Origin: Salinisphaera sp049568105
GTDB lineage: Bacteria > Pseudomonadota > Gammaproteobacteria > Nevskiales > Salinisphaeraceae
DNA: 64,000 nucleotides
NCBI RefSeq assembly: GCF_049568105.1
Contig: NZ_CP145335.1
Location: forward strand, 1 to 64,000
Direction: 5' to 3'
Positions 44,397 through 53,646 of the stretch are shown in pieces; within the stretch, counting starts at the first letter, position 1, and each line of letters opens with the position of its first letter. The position numbers and the translations under genes are program-made. The notes below the pieces were generated by a model that saw only the letters and a list, made by a program, of their open reading frames with translations, did not search any database and had not been told where the DNA came from.

Positions 44397-45189
44397 CCGG
44401 GGTCCGATGCCCGGATGGGCGGCTGCGAGCCGTTTCTAGATCAAAATAGGCCGCCAGCAGCGCATAGAGCTCTGGATGGGTGCGCGCCAGGGCATCGCCA
44501 CGCTGGAAAAATAGTTCTGCGGCCCGGCCGAAGAACGCATCCGTATCCAGGTCGTCGGCCGGCCGGAGCATGGCCGAACCGCCTTGCTGGACGATCGAGC
44601 GGCGCTGGTTTTCCAGGGCGTTCTTCCAGCTCTGGCTGGTCGCATCGCCGCTCATGGGGGCCGAAAAATCCTGCAGCCGAGCCAGCTCGCGTACTACCGG
44701 ATTGGTCTCGGCGCCGGCCAATGCCGCAGCCACGGCCGGCCATGCCAGATGCAGGCGTAGGGTTTGCCATGGCTGGCCGGTAGCCAGTTCGCCGATGTCC
44801 TCGATCACGCCGGTCCATTGGGGCTCCGGAGCCTGGGGCGCGCCGTCGGCATGGACCACGATCTCGGCCGGTAGTCGGGTCTCGGTTGGCTGCGCGCCCA
44901 GACACAGCAGCCCGATCTGGCCGGCGATCGCCAGCTGCCGATTATCGGCGAGCGGCTGTCCCTCGGCGTCGAGCACGGTGAGTTCACTCAGGACCCGGGC
45001 CGTACGCCGACACAGCCGATCCCAGCGCCGGGCATCCAGCCGGCGATGCCAGGGCAGCAGTCGGGCCAGCCGGCGCCGCTGTCGGGCCGATAAACGCTGC
45101 TCGGGCTTCAGCCGCGCAGGTACGACGACCAACAATGCCACGGCCGCCAGGGCGGCAAGCGCGACCAGCAGGCTCGTGAACCAGTTCAT
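44377..45189 (-). CDS. MtfA/peptidase M90-like protein with a degenerate zinc site (predicted pseudoenzyme)
   Basis: The 270-residue product has an N-terminal membrane segment (about 5-25) and the MtfA family pattern. LPWHRRLDARRWDRLCRR (45-62) resembles LPWHxxL, AGQIGLLCLG (89-98) resembles AAQACLLLL, and the C-terminal block AAELFFQRGDALARTHPELYALLAAYF is shared. Active MtfA has the zinc motif N-x-V-x-HEFAHxxD. The aligned segment here is NPVVRELARLQD (163-174), so both histidines are arginine (Arg167, Arg171) while Glu168, Asp174 and the downstream Glu225 persist. It is therefore probably not a zinc peptidase. E. coli MtfA binds the repressor Mlc; a binding role is possible. Confidence 0.8.
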   Translation of the reverse strand: MNWFTSLLVALAALAAVALLVVVPARLKPEQRLSARQRRRLARLLPWHRRLDARRWDRLCRRTARVLSELTVLDAEGQPLADNRQLAIAGQIGLLCLGAQPTETRLPAEIVVHADGAPQAPEPQWTGVIEDIGELATGQPWQTLRLHLAWPAVAAALAGAETNPVVRELARLQDFSAPMSGDATSQSWKNALENQRRSIVQQGGSAMLRPADDLDTDAFFGRAAELFFQRGDALARTHPELYALLAAYFDLETARSRPSGHRTPAISGQS

Positions 45190-45308
45190 AGCGCAGCCTG
45201 TATCAAATTGGCGACCATCCCCGGGGCGCGGCGTGGTTGCAGCGTGTTCACAACGAAGGCAGGCGGGGGGCCTGGGGCCCGATTCTACAAAACATTTTTG
45301 CGACCGTG

Positions 45309-45890
45309 ATGTCGTTCGTGGCCTGGTCTAGCCTGGTGTATGTTTTTTTCGTACTGCGCAACAACACCCTGGCGTACAAGCTCGAAAAGCTGATCCGTTC
45401 GGAACACCGCGACCCCGATGAAGACCGAGTGCATATCGACTGTGCCAACGGCACCAACGTTCGGGTAACCCTCCGTGACGTCCGCCTGATCACGGCCGAC
45501 GTTACCCACGTCAGCCTGACCCATTTCGGCGACACCGGCGACGTGATTCGCCCGCGCCGTAATAACGACCTCACCGCCCGTCGTCGCCACTCGGTGCTGA
45601 CCCGCCACGAGCAGGCAGGCTTGATCGAGCGCAATGTCGTCCAACGGCCGGCCCAGACCGCCGGCCTCTGGGCCCTGCCCGCGGCCCAGGTCGAAGACCC
45701 CGAATGGCGGTTGGCCCACCGTGTCCTGGTGATCGACTATCCGACCCTGCTCAACACCCGCCGGCTGATGAGGGTCGAAGCCAAGGCCGAGGTCCTGGCC
45801 CAGCTCAACGACGACTTCTGGCGCTATATTCTGAGCACGCGTTGTCCCGGCCCGCGCTGTGCGCAGCCGGAGTTGAGCGTCGGCAACTAA
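45309..45890 (+). CDS. Hypothetical membrane-anchored protein
   Basis: I do not recognise a family. From ATG 45309 the product has 193 residues with one N-terminal membrane helix (SFVAWSSLVYVFFVLRNN, about 2-20). A basic, beta-rich soluble part follows and the end is cysteine-containing (STRCPGPRC). The frame is open from TTG 45237, which would add 24 residues including more hydrophobic sequence; neither start has a clear ribosome binding site. It is divergent from the MtfA-like gene with about 120 bases between them. Confidence 0.7.
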   Translation: MSFVAWSSLVYVFFVLRNNTLAYKLEKLIRSEHRDPDEDRVHIDCANGTNVRVTLRDVRLITADVTHVSLTHFGDTGDVIRPRRNNDLTARRRHSVLTRHEQAGLIERNVVQRPAQTAGLWALPAAQVEDPEWRLAHRVLVIDYPTLLNTRRLMRVEAKAEVLAQLNDDFWRYILSTRCPGPRCAQPELSVGN

Positions 45891-45910
45891 TGCCGCGGGC
45901 CGAAGCGCCC

Positions 45911-46807
45911 TCACGGCTCGGATTCGTTGGCCACGCCGTGGGGCACATGGCCGGCTGCGACCATGCCCGAGGCCGGACCGATATGCGTGGCCTGGTCGTC
46001 GAAGAAAATATCGGCGCCAAAGGCACGCAGGAACTGCGCCTTGGCCATACCGCCAAGAAACAGGGCTTCGTCGATGCGAATATGCCAGGCACGCAGGGTA
46101 CGAATGACCCGTTCGTGGGCTGGCGCACTGCGTGAGGTAACCAGCGCCGTACGGATCGGGCATTCCGCAGGATCGAATTCCGCCTGGATATGGGTCAGGG
46201 CTTCGAGAAACGCCTTGAACGGCCCACCGGGCAGCGGTTCGTCTGCAGCCGCCGATTCGGCTTCGGTGAACGCTGCAAGACCGTGCTGTTTGAAGATCCG
46301 TTCGGCATCGTCGGAAAACAGCACGGCATCGCCGTCGAAAGCGATCTTGAGCTCGCCTTCGTCGGCCGCGATCGAATGGCCGGGCACGATCGTGGCTGCG
46401 GCACAACCGGCTGCAAGTGCGGCCCGGACATCGTCCGGATCGGCCGACAAGAACAGATCGGCCCCAAAGGCCGAAACATAACGCCAGGGCGAGTCGCCGC
46501 TGGTGAACGCCGCCCGCGTGATCGGCAAGTCGTGGTGAGCGATCGAGTTGAACACCCGCAGGCCGGTATCGGCGCTGTTGCGCGACAGCAGAATGACCTC
46601 GACCCGCTCGGCTTGGTCGTTGAGCGCGAGCAGTTTGCGGACCAGCCCGAAAGCTACCCCGGGTTCGAGAACGTCCTCTTCATGTTCGATCTGGTATTCG
46701 CAATAGGCCTCACGGCCCTGGGTTTCGAATACGGCGTGGCTGTCTTCCAGATCGAACAAGGCTCTGGAAGAGATGCCGACCACCAATTTGCCGGATTGCG
46801 TGCTCAT
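45911..46807 (-). CDS. 5'-nucleotidase (cytosolic NT5C1-like family)
   Basis: The 298-residue protein matches the 5-nucleotidase (PF06189) pattern: LVVGISSRALFDLEDSHAVFE at the N-terminus with the unusual HAD-like DLEDS. It continues with LSRNSADTGLRVFNSIAHHDL, IAFDGDAVLFSDDAERIF and FLGGMAKAQFLRAFGADIFFDDQ. It should dephosphorylate nucleoside monophosphates in the cytosol. Bacterial members are uncharacterised in detail, so substrate preference is open. ATG at 46807; the gene stands alone downstream of comEA on the same strand. Confidence 0.9.
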   Translation of the reverse strand: MSTQSGKLVVGISSRALFDLEDSHAVFETQGREAYCEYQIEHEEDVLEPGVAFGLVRKLLALNDQAERVEVILLSRNSADTGLRVFNSIAHHDLPITRAAFTSGDSPWRYVSAFGADLFLSADPDDVRAALAAGCAAATIVPGHSIAADEGELKIAFDGDAVLFSDDAERIFKQHGLAAFTEAESAAADEPLPGGPFKAFLEALTHIQAEFDPAECPIRTALVTSRSAPAHERVIRTLRAWHIRIDEALFLGGMAKAQFLRAFGADIFFDDQATHIGPASGMVAAGHVPHGVANESEP

Positions 46808-46911
46808 GGGCCCGAGTGTAGCGCCCCGGATCGCGCGATCGCAGTATGCAGTCGTCGTAGGTTGCGACGTATCGCGCAGGCCGACCCAGATCGGCCAGCC
46901 TGCGCCTGCGA

Positions 46912-47202
46912 TTAGCTGGTGCTATCGCTGTCGCTATCACCGCTGTCCTTGCCGACCGTGGCCTCCGAGCGAAGCCCTTCCACTGTCTTGGCGCCGATCC
47001 CATCGACGCGGGTAAGTTGGTCAAGACGCTGGTAATCGCCATTGGCCTTGCGATCGGCGATGATGGCCTGGGCCTTCACGCTGCCGATGCCATCCAGCGT
47101 TTCGAGCTGGGCAGCGGTCGCTGTGTTGACATCTACCGCGGCTAGAGCGGTGCCGGCATAGAACAATAATGCCGCTACCGCGGCCATAAGCAGTTTTTTC
47201 AT
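46912..47202 (-). CDS. ComEA-like helix-hairpin-helix DNA-binding protein
   Basis: The 96-residue exported protein has a signal peptide (MKKLLMAAVAALLFYAGTALA). It is followed by the ComEA pattern VDVNTATAAQLETLDGIGSVKAQAI and a second hairpin DQLTRVDGIGAKTVEGL; homologues bind incoming DNA in the periplasm during transformation. ATG 47202 is chosen over 47211 because AGGGAG is eleven bases from it but only two from the earlier ATG. The leader sequence, complement of 47211-47220, is fully complementary to the ten-base H2 loop of small RNAs 1 and 2. The tail is Asp/Ser rich. Confidence 0.9.
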   Translation of the reverse strand: MKKLLMAAVAALLFYAGTALAAVDVNTATAAQLETLDGIGSVKAQAIIADRKANGDYQRLDQLTRVDGIGAKTVEGLRSEATVGKDSGDSDSDSTS

Positions 47203-47460
47203 GGGTCCCATTTCTCCCTGGGTTAAATCATCGAATTTTTAAAATATGCACATTGCATAGAGATCGGCAAGTATCAATTGCGTACAGGTTAGTAGAGCCT
47301 TGCTGTAAGGTTCTGAAAGCTTGAAATAATAAATTATTCGGTAAAATTAAATAACAGGCTGAAAGAAGCGGATTCGAGGCGGTTTTCCGGAAATCAACGG
47401 TCGTGTCGTCAGAGCCGGTATGATCGGTTGGCGTATGACACCTACAACCACGAGGGCCTC

Positions 47461-48309
47461 GTGACACAACGCGATATCGAGTGTTGGCTGACGGATATGG
47501 ACGGCGTGCTGGTGCACGAGAACAAGGCACTGCCGGGTGCGGCCGATCTGATCGATCGATGGCGGGCCAATGACACGCGGTTTCTGGTGCTGACCAATAA
47601 TTCGATCTATACGCCCCGGGACCTGTCGGCGCGGCTGTCACGCAGCGGTATCGAGGTGCCCGAGGACCAGATCTGGACCTCGGCGCTGGCGACCGCGGCG
47701 TTTCTGGCCGATCAGGCGCCCAAAGGATCGGCGTTCATCATCGGCGAGGCCGGTCTGACGACCGCCATGCATGAAGCTGGCTTCGTGATGACCGATGCCA
47801 ACCCCGATTTCGTGGTTCTAGGCGAGACCCGGACCTACTCCTTCGAGGCGATCACCAAGGCCATCCGACTGATCAACGACGGGGCTCGTTTCATCGCGAC
47901 CAATCCAGACGTAACCGGTCCGAGCGCCGAGGGCGTGCTACCGGCCACCGGGGCGGTCGCGGCCTTGATCACGGCCGCGACCAAGCGCGAGCCCTACTAT
48001 GTCGGCAAGCCCAACCCGATGATGTTTCGCTCGGCGATGAACAAGCTGGGTGCCCACTCGGAGCGCACTGGTATGATCGGTGATCGCATGGATACCGATG
48101 TGGTCGCCGGCATCGAGGCCGGGCTACATACGATTCTGGTGCTATCCGGAATCGCCAGCCGCGACGATATAGACCATTACCCGTTCCGCCCGGCTGAGAT
48201 CTTCGATTCGGTCAAAGACTTGTTCGAAAGCGACGGCTCGAAAAGCAGCAGCTCGAACAACGGCAGCAGTGGTAAGAACGCCAAGAAAGCCGATAAAAAA
48301 GAAAGCTGA
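47461..48309 (+). CDS. HAD family type IIA phosphatase (NagD-like)
   Basis: The 282-residue protein resembles E. coli NagD, a promiscuous nucleotide and sugar phosphatase. It has motif I LTDMDGVLVHENKALPGA, motif II LTNNSIYTPRDL, the cap-domain NPDFVVLGETRTYSFEAITKA, Lys in VGKPNPMMFRSAM and motif III IGDRMDTDVVAGIEAGL. GTG 47461 aligns with the NagD start; an in-frame TTG at 47428 would add 11 residues. The last 28 residues are a Ser-, Asn- and Lys-rich tail (SKSSSSNNGSSGKNAKK...) not found in NagD and probably disordered. Confidence 0.9.
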   Translation: MTQRDIECWLTDMDGVLVHENKALPGAADLIDRWRANDTRFLVLTNNSIYTPRDLSARLSRSGIEVPEDQIWTSALATAAFLADQAPKGSAFIIGEAGLTTAMHEAGFVMTDANPDFVVLGETRTYSFEAITKAIRLINDGARFIATNPDVTGPSAEGVLPATGAVAALITAATKREPYYVGKPNPMMFRSAMNKLGAHSERTGMIGDRMDTDVVAGIEAGLHTILVLSGIASRDDIDHYPFRPAEIFDSVKDLFESDGSKSSSSNNGSSGKNAKKADKKES

Positions 48310-48795
48310 GCCCTGACTGGTGTTCGGTCCGAATGAGGCCTCCGGTGGCAGGTTCAGCCGCCGCCGGCCGGCCGCGGGTCAATGCGTACGACACGATGGG
48401 TTCACGCGGCACCGGCGATAGTGCTTTTGGGCGAGTGCTGCAGCGGTGTCGAGCCGATCCTGCTTTGTAAAAACAGTCATATCGCAGGATGGCCGTCCTG
48501 CCAGAGCTGTTCGCCGCAAACCCGGGTGGCAACCCTCTGACGCCGCACGACCACGCAACCTTCACAGTGCTTCGGTCTGCTACCCACCAGCCCCGGAACG
48601 AGCTCCGGGGTTGGTTAAAGTTTTGTGCGAGTCCGCACCCAGCGCTGTCATGCGGCAATCTAGCGTTGTGGCCTCACCGCGTTTTGCAGCGTTCTCTGTC
48701 TCGGGCGTGACAGGCCACCAAGCGGCAGCTCGCGCCTTGTACGACACGATAGGCGGAGCTGCCAACGCGGCGATCGCCCGACATATCAACAGGCC
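48310..48795. other. Intergenic stretch of about 490 bases between convergent genes
   Basis: No gene, tRNA or clear terminator is recognised between the NagD-like and S10 peptidase genes. Open frames in this stretch have no ribosome binding sites or family motifs. Confidence 0.5.
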
Positions 48796-50460
48796 CTAGG
48801 ACGAGCCGCCCTGAGAGGCCGTTTCTGAATCCGTGCTATCGATGTTGTCGGTATCGCGAATGAAGGCCGCGATATTGTCATGCAGCTTGTCCAGTGACGG
48901 CTTGTGGGCATAGACCATATGCCCGGAGTCGTACCAGTGATAGGAGATATTGGCCGCCAGTTGCTCGGGAATCGGCAGATGCTGCATCTCGTGAACCGCG
49001 GCATAGAACGGCGTGGCCAGATCGTAATAGCCGCCGTTGAGCATTACCTTGAGATTCGGGTTGGTTTTCATCGCGGTAGCCAGGTCCGGCATGACATTGG
49101 TCGCACCGCGGCTCGGATGGTCGGCATGCGGTTGGGTATGCGAAAAATCCCAGCTATGCCAGAGACCGGTGATCGACCGATAGTGCATGTCGTCGCCGAA
49201 GTGCAGGGTATCGTGTACGTAGTGGTTGAAGGCCGTGACATAGGCGGAACCGATTGCCGAAGCCTGGGGGTCGTACTGCGATCCCTGCGAGAGTGGATCG
49301 ATGCTGGGCCCAGCAAAACGAGTATCCAGCCGCCCGGTGGATTGATCCGCCCCGGACAGCAGATTCTTTTCGAATTCGCCGCCGGTCACGCGTAGATCGG
49401 CTTTCTTGAGATAGGCCACCGGCAGCCCGGTGAATTGATGCAGGCGCTTGGCGATCGCATCGCGACGCTTGTCCGAGAGTTGATTACCGGCCATCAAAGC
49501 CTGGGCATAGGGCCCGGTGGCAAACGCTTCGACCTGGTTCAGAAACGGCTGCAGTTTGGCCGGATGCTTGCCGGGCAGCTTATGGTGGTACCAGGCCGTG
49601 GCAGCATAGCTCGGCAGGGCCAGTTCATAGGGCAGATCCACGCCGGGGTTGGCGTTCGGGCCGTCGATGCTGGTATCGAAGTTCAAAATCTGCGACAGCA
49701 GAATCACCCCGTTGAGATCGACGCTGGCCTTGTTTTGCAGCTCGTTGGCCAGCACGGCCGAACGGGTCGTGCCATAGCTTTCGCCGAACAGATATTTCGG
49801 CGAGTTCCAGCGATCGTAGGTCGATAAGAACCGGGTGATGAATTGGGTGAACGCCTCGCCATCGCCATCTACGCTGTAGAAGTGTTTCTTGCGTTTCTTC
49901 ATCAGTGCTTCGCGCGCCGATGTTTCCTTGGCCTCGGCGATCAGGCGCGAAAAACCGGTGCCCGGAGCGTCCACGAACACGACGTCGGTGGCATCCAGCA
50001 GGCTGTCGTCGTTATCGACTAGCCGATAGGGCGCGGCTGGGGTATGGGCGTCGTCCGAGGTCACCACGCGTTTGGGCCCGACCGAGCCCATATGTAGCCA
50101 CACCGAGGCCGAGCCGGGGCCCCCGTTGTAGATGAAGGTCACCGGGCGCTTGGCCGCATCGGCGCCTTTTTTGAAGTAGGCGACATAGAACATGCTCGCC
50201 GTCGGTACGGCCTCTTGCTCGCCACTGCCGTGCAGGGTGAGCGTACCGGTCTTGGCGATATAGTCGATCGTCTGGCCGTCGATCGTGACCTGGCCGTCGG
50301 TGGTCGCGGTCTGGGGCTTGGCCAGGGCATGCATATGCCTAGCGATACGAGCCTCGGCGCCCTCCGGTGTCGCGCTATCTTCGGCGGTCGCGGCTGCCGG
50401 CACGGCCGCGATCGTCAGTGCCGCACAGGCCAATCCCAAGCGAATCGAAAAACAAGTCAT
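48796..50460 (-). CDS. S10 family serine carboxypeptidase-like protein, exported
   Basis: The 554-residue precursor has a signal peptide (residues 1 to about 26, ending ATA). The serine carboxypeptidase fold contains NGGPGSASVWLHMGSVGPKR (oxyanion region), nucleophile YLFGESYGTTRSAVLA, Asp in LMLNGGYYDLATPF-like sequence and catalytic His in YDSGHMVYAHKPSLDKL. Proteobacterial S10 proteins are mostly periplasmic and little studied. ATG 50460. It is one of four predicted peptidases in the window, three of them exported. Confidence 0.92.
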   Translation of the reverse strand: MTCFSIRLGLACAALTIAAVPAAATAEDSATPEGAEARIARHMHALAKPQTATTDGQVTIDGQTIDYIAKTGTLTLHGSGEQEAVPTASMFYVAYFKKGADAAKRPVTFIYNGGPGSASVWLHMGSVGPKRVVTSDDAHTPAAPYRLVDNDDSLLDATDVVFVDAPGTGFSRLIAEAKETSAREALMKKRKKHFYSVDGDGEAFTQFITRFLSTYDRWNSPKYLFGESYGTTRSAVLANELQNKASVDLNGVILLSQILNFDTSIDGPNANPGVDLPYELALPSYAATAWYHHKLPGKHPAKLQPFLNQVEAFATGPYAQALMAGNQLSDKRRDAIAKRLHQFTGLPVAYLKKADLRVTGGEFEKNLLSGADQSTGRLDTRFAGPSIDPLSQGSQYDPQASAIGSAYVTAFNHYVHDTLHFGDDMHYRSITGLWHSWDFSHTQPHADHPSRGATNVMPDLATAMKTNPNLKVMLNGGYYDLATPFYAAVHEMQHLPIPEQLAANISYHWYDSGHMVYAHKPSLDKLHDNIAAFIRDTDNIDSTDSETASQGGSS

Positions 50461-50559
50461 GCACCCGTCCTTATACAGTCAGCGAATCGTCGGTCGGTGC
50501 AGTATGCAAGATTCGATCCGGTCTCGCCGGACGGCCCAGACTACCCGCCAGGCTACCGA

Positions 50560-51330
50560 TCAGACCACTGAGCTCATGCCGCCATCGACGAAGATATTCT
50601 GGCCGGAGACGAAGTTCGAGGCATCCGAGCAGAGATAGATCAAGGTGCCGATCAGTTCGCCGAGCTGGCCCCAGCGCGCGGCTGGCGTGCGTTTTTTGAT
50701 CCAGGCATCGAAATCCGCGTCCTGCCACAAGGCAGTGTTCATGTCGGTCTGGAAATAGCCGGGTGAAATACAGTTGACCTGGATGTTGTAGCGGGCCAGG
50801 TCCGCGGCCATGCCTTGGGTGAGCATGGCCACGCCACCCTTGGAGGCGGCATAGGGCGCGATCGTCTCTCGGGCCAGTTTCGACTGTACCGAGCCGAGGT
50901 TGACGATCTTGCCGGCACCGCGCTCGGCCATCGGCCCGGCCAGGGCATTGGCGACATAGAACGCACTCGATAGATTGGTCGTGACCACCGCATCCCAGTC
51001 GGCCGGCTCGAACTCGGCAAACGGCGCCCGTTTTTGCAGGCCGGCGTTGTTAATCAGGATATCCGGCAGCCCATGGGCCGTAATCACTTCGGCCACAGCC
51101 TGCTTGACCGCCGCCGCATCGGTGACGTCGAAAGCCACATGGGCGACCTCGGCCCCGGTTTCGCCGGCCAGGGTTTCGGCGGTCGCGGCCAGTTTTTCCG
51201 GGTCGCGGCCGTGTAGGATCACCCGGGCGCCACGCTCGGCCAAGCCGCGGGCCAGGGCGGCGCCCAGCCCGCGCGAGGAGCCGGTGATCAGCGCCAGCCG
51301 GCCGCTGACATCGAACAGTGCATCGGTCAT
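50560..51330 (-). CDS. Gluconate 5-dehydrogenase-like SDR
   Basis: This 256-residue classical SDR has TGSSRGLGAALARGLAERGARV, NNAGLQKRAPF, a catalytic Ser in VNLGSVQSKLAR and YAASKGGVAML. The combination of GLGAAL, LQKRAPF and the C-terminal YLCSDASNFVSGQNIFVDGGM is typical of gluconate 5-dehydrogenases (IdnO/Gno type), which interconvert D-gluconate and 5-keto-D-gluconate. The gluconate permease gene lies nine bases upstream in the same direction, supporting the assignment. Confidence 0.88.
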   Translation of the reverse strand: MTDALFDVSGRLALITGSSRGLGAALARGLAERGARVILHGRDPEKLAATAETLAGETGAEVAHVAFDVTDAAAVKQAVAEVITAHGLPDILINNAGLQKRAPFAEFEPADWDAVVTTNLSSAFYVANALAGPMAERGAGKIVNLGSVQSKLARETIAPYAASKGGVAMLTQGMAADLARYNIQVNCISPGYFQTDMNTALWQDADFDAWIKKRTPAARWGQLGELIGTLIYLCSDASNFVSGQNIFVDGGMSSVV

Positions 51331-51339
51331 GGGTTGTAC

Positions 51340-52719
51340 CTAGAAGATGAGGAAAATGGCATAGGCGATGACAAAGGCGACGATCGACTCGAGCGCCTGT
51401 TGCACCGTCCAGGTCTTGAGTGTCGTGGCCACGTCCATGCCCATTAGCCGGCCGACCAGCCAGAAGCCGGAATCGTTGACGTGGCTGGCGAACACTGAGC
51501 CGCCGGCCGCCGCGAACACGAATGCGACTACCTGCATCGCCGAATAATCGCCCTGGGTGACCGCCGGGGCCATCAAACCGGCCGCCGTGACCAGCGCCAC
51601 CGTAGCCGAGCCCTGGGCCAGGCGAATGGCGACCGCTACGACATAAGTGGCCACAATCACCGGCAGGCCGAGATCGTTGAGCGAGTCGGCCAGCGCATCG
51701 CCGATCCCCGAGGCCTGCAAGACCCCGCCGAACATGCCGCCGGCGCCGGTGATCAGCACTACCGAGCAGATCGCCGGCAGTGCTGAATCCAGAATCTTTT
51801 CCAGCGCGCTGCCGTGCTCGCCGCGACGCCAGCCCAGAACATAGGAAGCCGCCAGCACTGCGATCAGCAGCGCGACCGGGGTCTGGCCGAACAGCCGTAA
51901 CACGTGAAACCACCCGGCCTGATCATTCACCCAGCCCAGGGTGGCCGCGAAATGCAGCGCCGTATTGGCGAAGATCAGCACTAGTGGAATCAGCAGCAGC
52001 CCGATCACGGTGGCCACACGGGGTGGGTTGTCGATGGTGTCGTGATCGATACTGCCGAACAGGTGCTCGGCGACCGGGAACGGATGATAGCGGGCCGCGA
52101 TCTTGCCCCAGAGATAGCCCGAGACATACCACATGGGAAACGCCACGATGATCCCGGTCAGTAGTACCAGCCCGGGATTGGCGCCAAAGGCCGTGATCGC
52201 GGTCACCGGCCCGGGATGCGGCGGTACGAACACATGCATCACCGAAAATGCCCCGGCCGCCGGTATGCCGTACAACAGCAACGGCCCGTTCAAGCGCCGG
52301 GCAACGGCAAAGATGATCGGCAGCATCACCACCAGCCCGGCATCGAAGAAGATCGGAAAGCCCATGAACAGCGAGGCCAGGCCGAGGGCGAACGGGGCGC
52401 GTTTCTCGCCGAATACTTCGACCATTCGATCGGCCAGGATCTTGGCCCCGCCGGAGTGCTCGACCAGCCGGCCGAGCATGGCCCCGAAGCCGACCAGCAG
52501 GGCTACCGAGGCCAGGGTCTCGCCGAAACCGTCGAGCATGGTCGGCAATATTTGGTCCGGCGGGATCAGGGTAGCAAAGCCGGTGACCAGGCTGACCACG
52601 GTCAGCGCCAGAAAGGCATGCACCTTAAAGCGGATGATCAGCACGAGCAGCAGGGCGATCGCCGCGACCGCGATACCCAGCAGCGGCCCGGTCGACAGGG
52701 TCTGGTGCCAGTGGTCCAT
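51340..52719 (-). CDS. Gluconate permease, GntP family
   Basis: This GntP-family proton symporter for gluconate or a related sugar acid has 459 residues from ATG 52719, preceded by AAAGGAGA. The sequence is almost entirely hydrophobic with about 12-14 membrane segments. It contains family blocks such as PHPGPVTAITAFGANPGL, LLGFGAMLGRLVEHSGGAK and LPAICSVVLITGAGGMFGGVLQASGIGDAL. The frame extends 16 codons further upstream without a ribosome binding site. With the adjacent dehydrogenase it forms a two-gene uptake and oxidation module; no gluconokinase or regulator is next to it. Confidence 0.93.
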   Translation of the reverse strand: MDHWHQTLSTGPLLGIAVAAIALLLVLIIRFKVHAFLALTVVSLVTGFATLIPPDQILPTMLDGFGETLASVALLVGFGAMLGRLVEHSGGAKILADRMVEVFGEKRAPFALGLASLFMGFPIFFDAGLVVMLPIIFAVARRLNGPLLLYGIPAAGAFSVMHVFVPPHPGPVTAITAFGANPGLVLLTGIIVAFPMWYVSGYLWGKIAARYHPFPVAEHLFGSIDHDTIDNPPRVATVIGLLLIPLVLIFANTALHFAATLGWVNDQAGWFHVLRLFGQTPVALLIAVLAASYVLGWRRGEHGSALEKILDSALPAICSVVLITGAGGMFGGVLQASGIGDALADSLNDLGLPVIVATYVVAVAIRLAQGSATVALVTAAGLMAPAVTQGDYSAMQVVAFVFAAAGGSVFASHVNDSGFWLVGRLMGMDVATTLKTWTVQQALESIVAFVIAYAIFLIF

Positions 52720-52829
52720 GGGAGTCTCCTTTGTAGGCGACAAGTCTGGGCGACAAGGGCGGCCCACCCTACCGTGGAAACGGTCCCAGGCCTGTTAGTT
52801 TTTGGTCTTAGACACAGACCACCGCCGGC

Positions 52830-53441
52830 TTAGGAGAGATTCGAGGGCCGGCGACGACGACGCCAACACCACCAGACGATATACCCAAGCACCGCGGCAC
52901 CGGCCAGGCCCGCTGCGATATACAACGCCGTCGGGCCGAAGGTTTTCAGGGCCTTGGAGAAATGCTCGCCGAACCAGTAGGTGCCGAACCCCCATAGCCC
53001 AACCCACAGGGCAGCGCCCAGCGCGTTGTACAGCACAAAGCGTGGCGCGGCCATGCAGCCGATGCCGGCCACGATACCGTTGAGTTGGCGAAGGCCGACA
53101 AAAAAGCGGGCCACTACCACAATTACCCCGCCGCGGCGGGCGAAAAACCGTTCGACTCGGCCCAGGCGCTCGTCGGTGATGCCGACCCGTGCCCCGTAGC
53201 GCAAGACCAGACGCCGGCCGCCAAGCCGGCCGATGGCATAGCCGATATTGTCGCCGATCACCGCGCCTAGCCACGCCGCGGGCAGTAGCCAGGCGATCGG
53301 CAGCTTGCCCTGGGAGGCCAGCAGCGCCGCCGAGATCAACGCGGTCTCGCCGGGCACCGGGACGCCGAAGTCCTCGATCAGCACCAGCATGAAAATAGCC
53401 CACGGGCCGTAATCCGAAATGATCTGGCTGATATCGAGCAT
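52830..53441 (-). CDS. DedA family membrane protein (second copy)
   Basis: This 203-residue protein (ATG 53441) has the DedA signatures EDFGVPVPGETALISAALLASQGKL, GDNIGYAIGRLGGRR, and FFARRGGVIVVVARFFVGLRQLNGIVAGIGCM with the conserved arginines. It ends in a membrane helix and a basic tail. It is more like the DedA subgroup with the classic EDFGxPxPGE motif than the copy at 25891-26469, whose motif is CFFEGEAAI, so the two are not recent duplicates. The open frame upstream to 53501 is not conserved. Confidence 0.92.
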   Translation of the reverse strand: MLDISQIISDYGPWAIFMLVLIEDFGVPVPGETALISAALLASQGKLPIAWLLPAAWLGAVIGDNIGYAIGRLGGRRLVLRYGARVGITDERLGRVERFFARRGGVIVVVARFFVGLRQLNGIVAGIGCMAAPRFVLYNALGAALWVGLWGFGTYWFGEHFSKALKTFGPTALYIAAGLAGAAVLGYIVWWCWRRRRRPSNLS

Positions 53442-53646
53442 GACTGTATGGCCTTCGAGGGCCTGTCGTGACAGCAACGGGGCGATCAGGCACGCCTGCA
53501 TGATCTGGCCGAACTGGGCCGGGCAAGAGCAGGCCGCCCATGGCCTATCGGGTGCAGTCTACACTGGCCGCTTGGCCCGGCATTTGCAATGCTTCGAGGC
53601 CATGGCTGTGCCCTGAGTGCAGTAATTCAAAAACAGGGAGTTGGGG

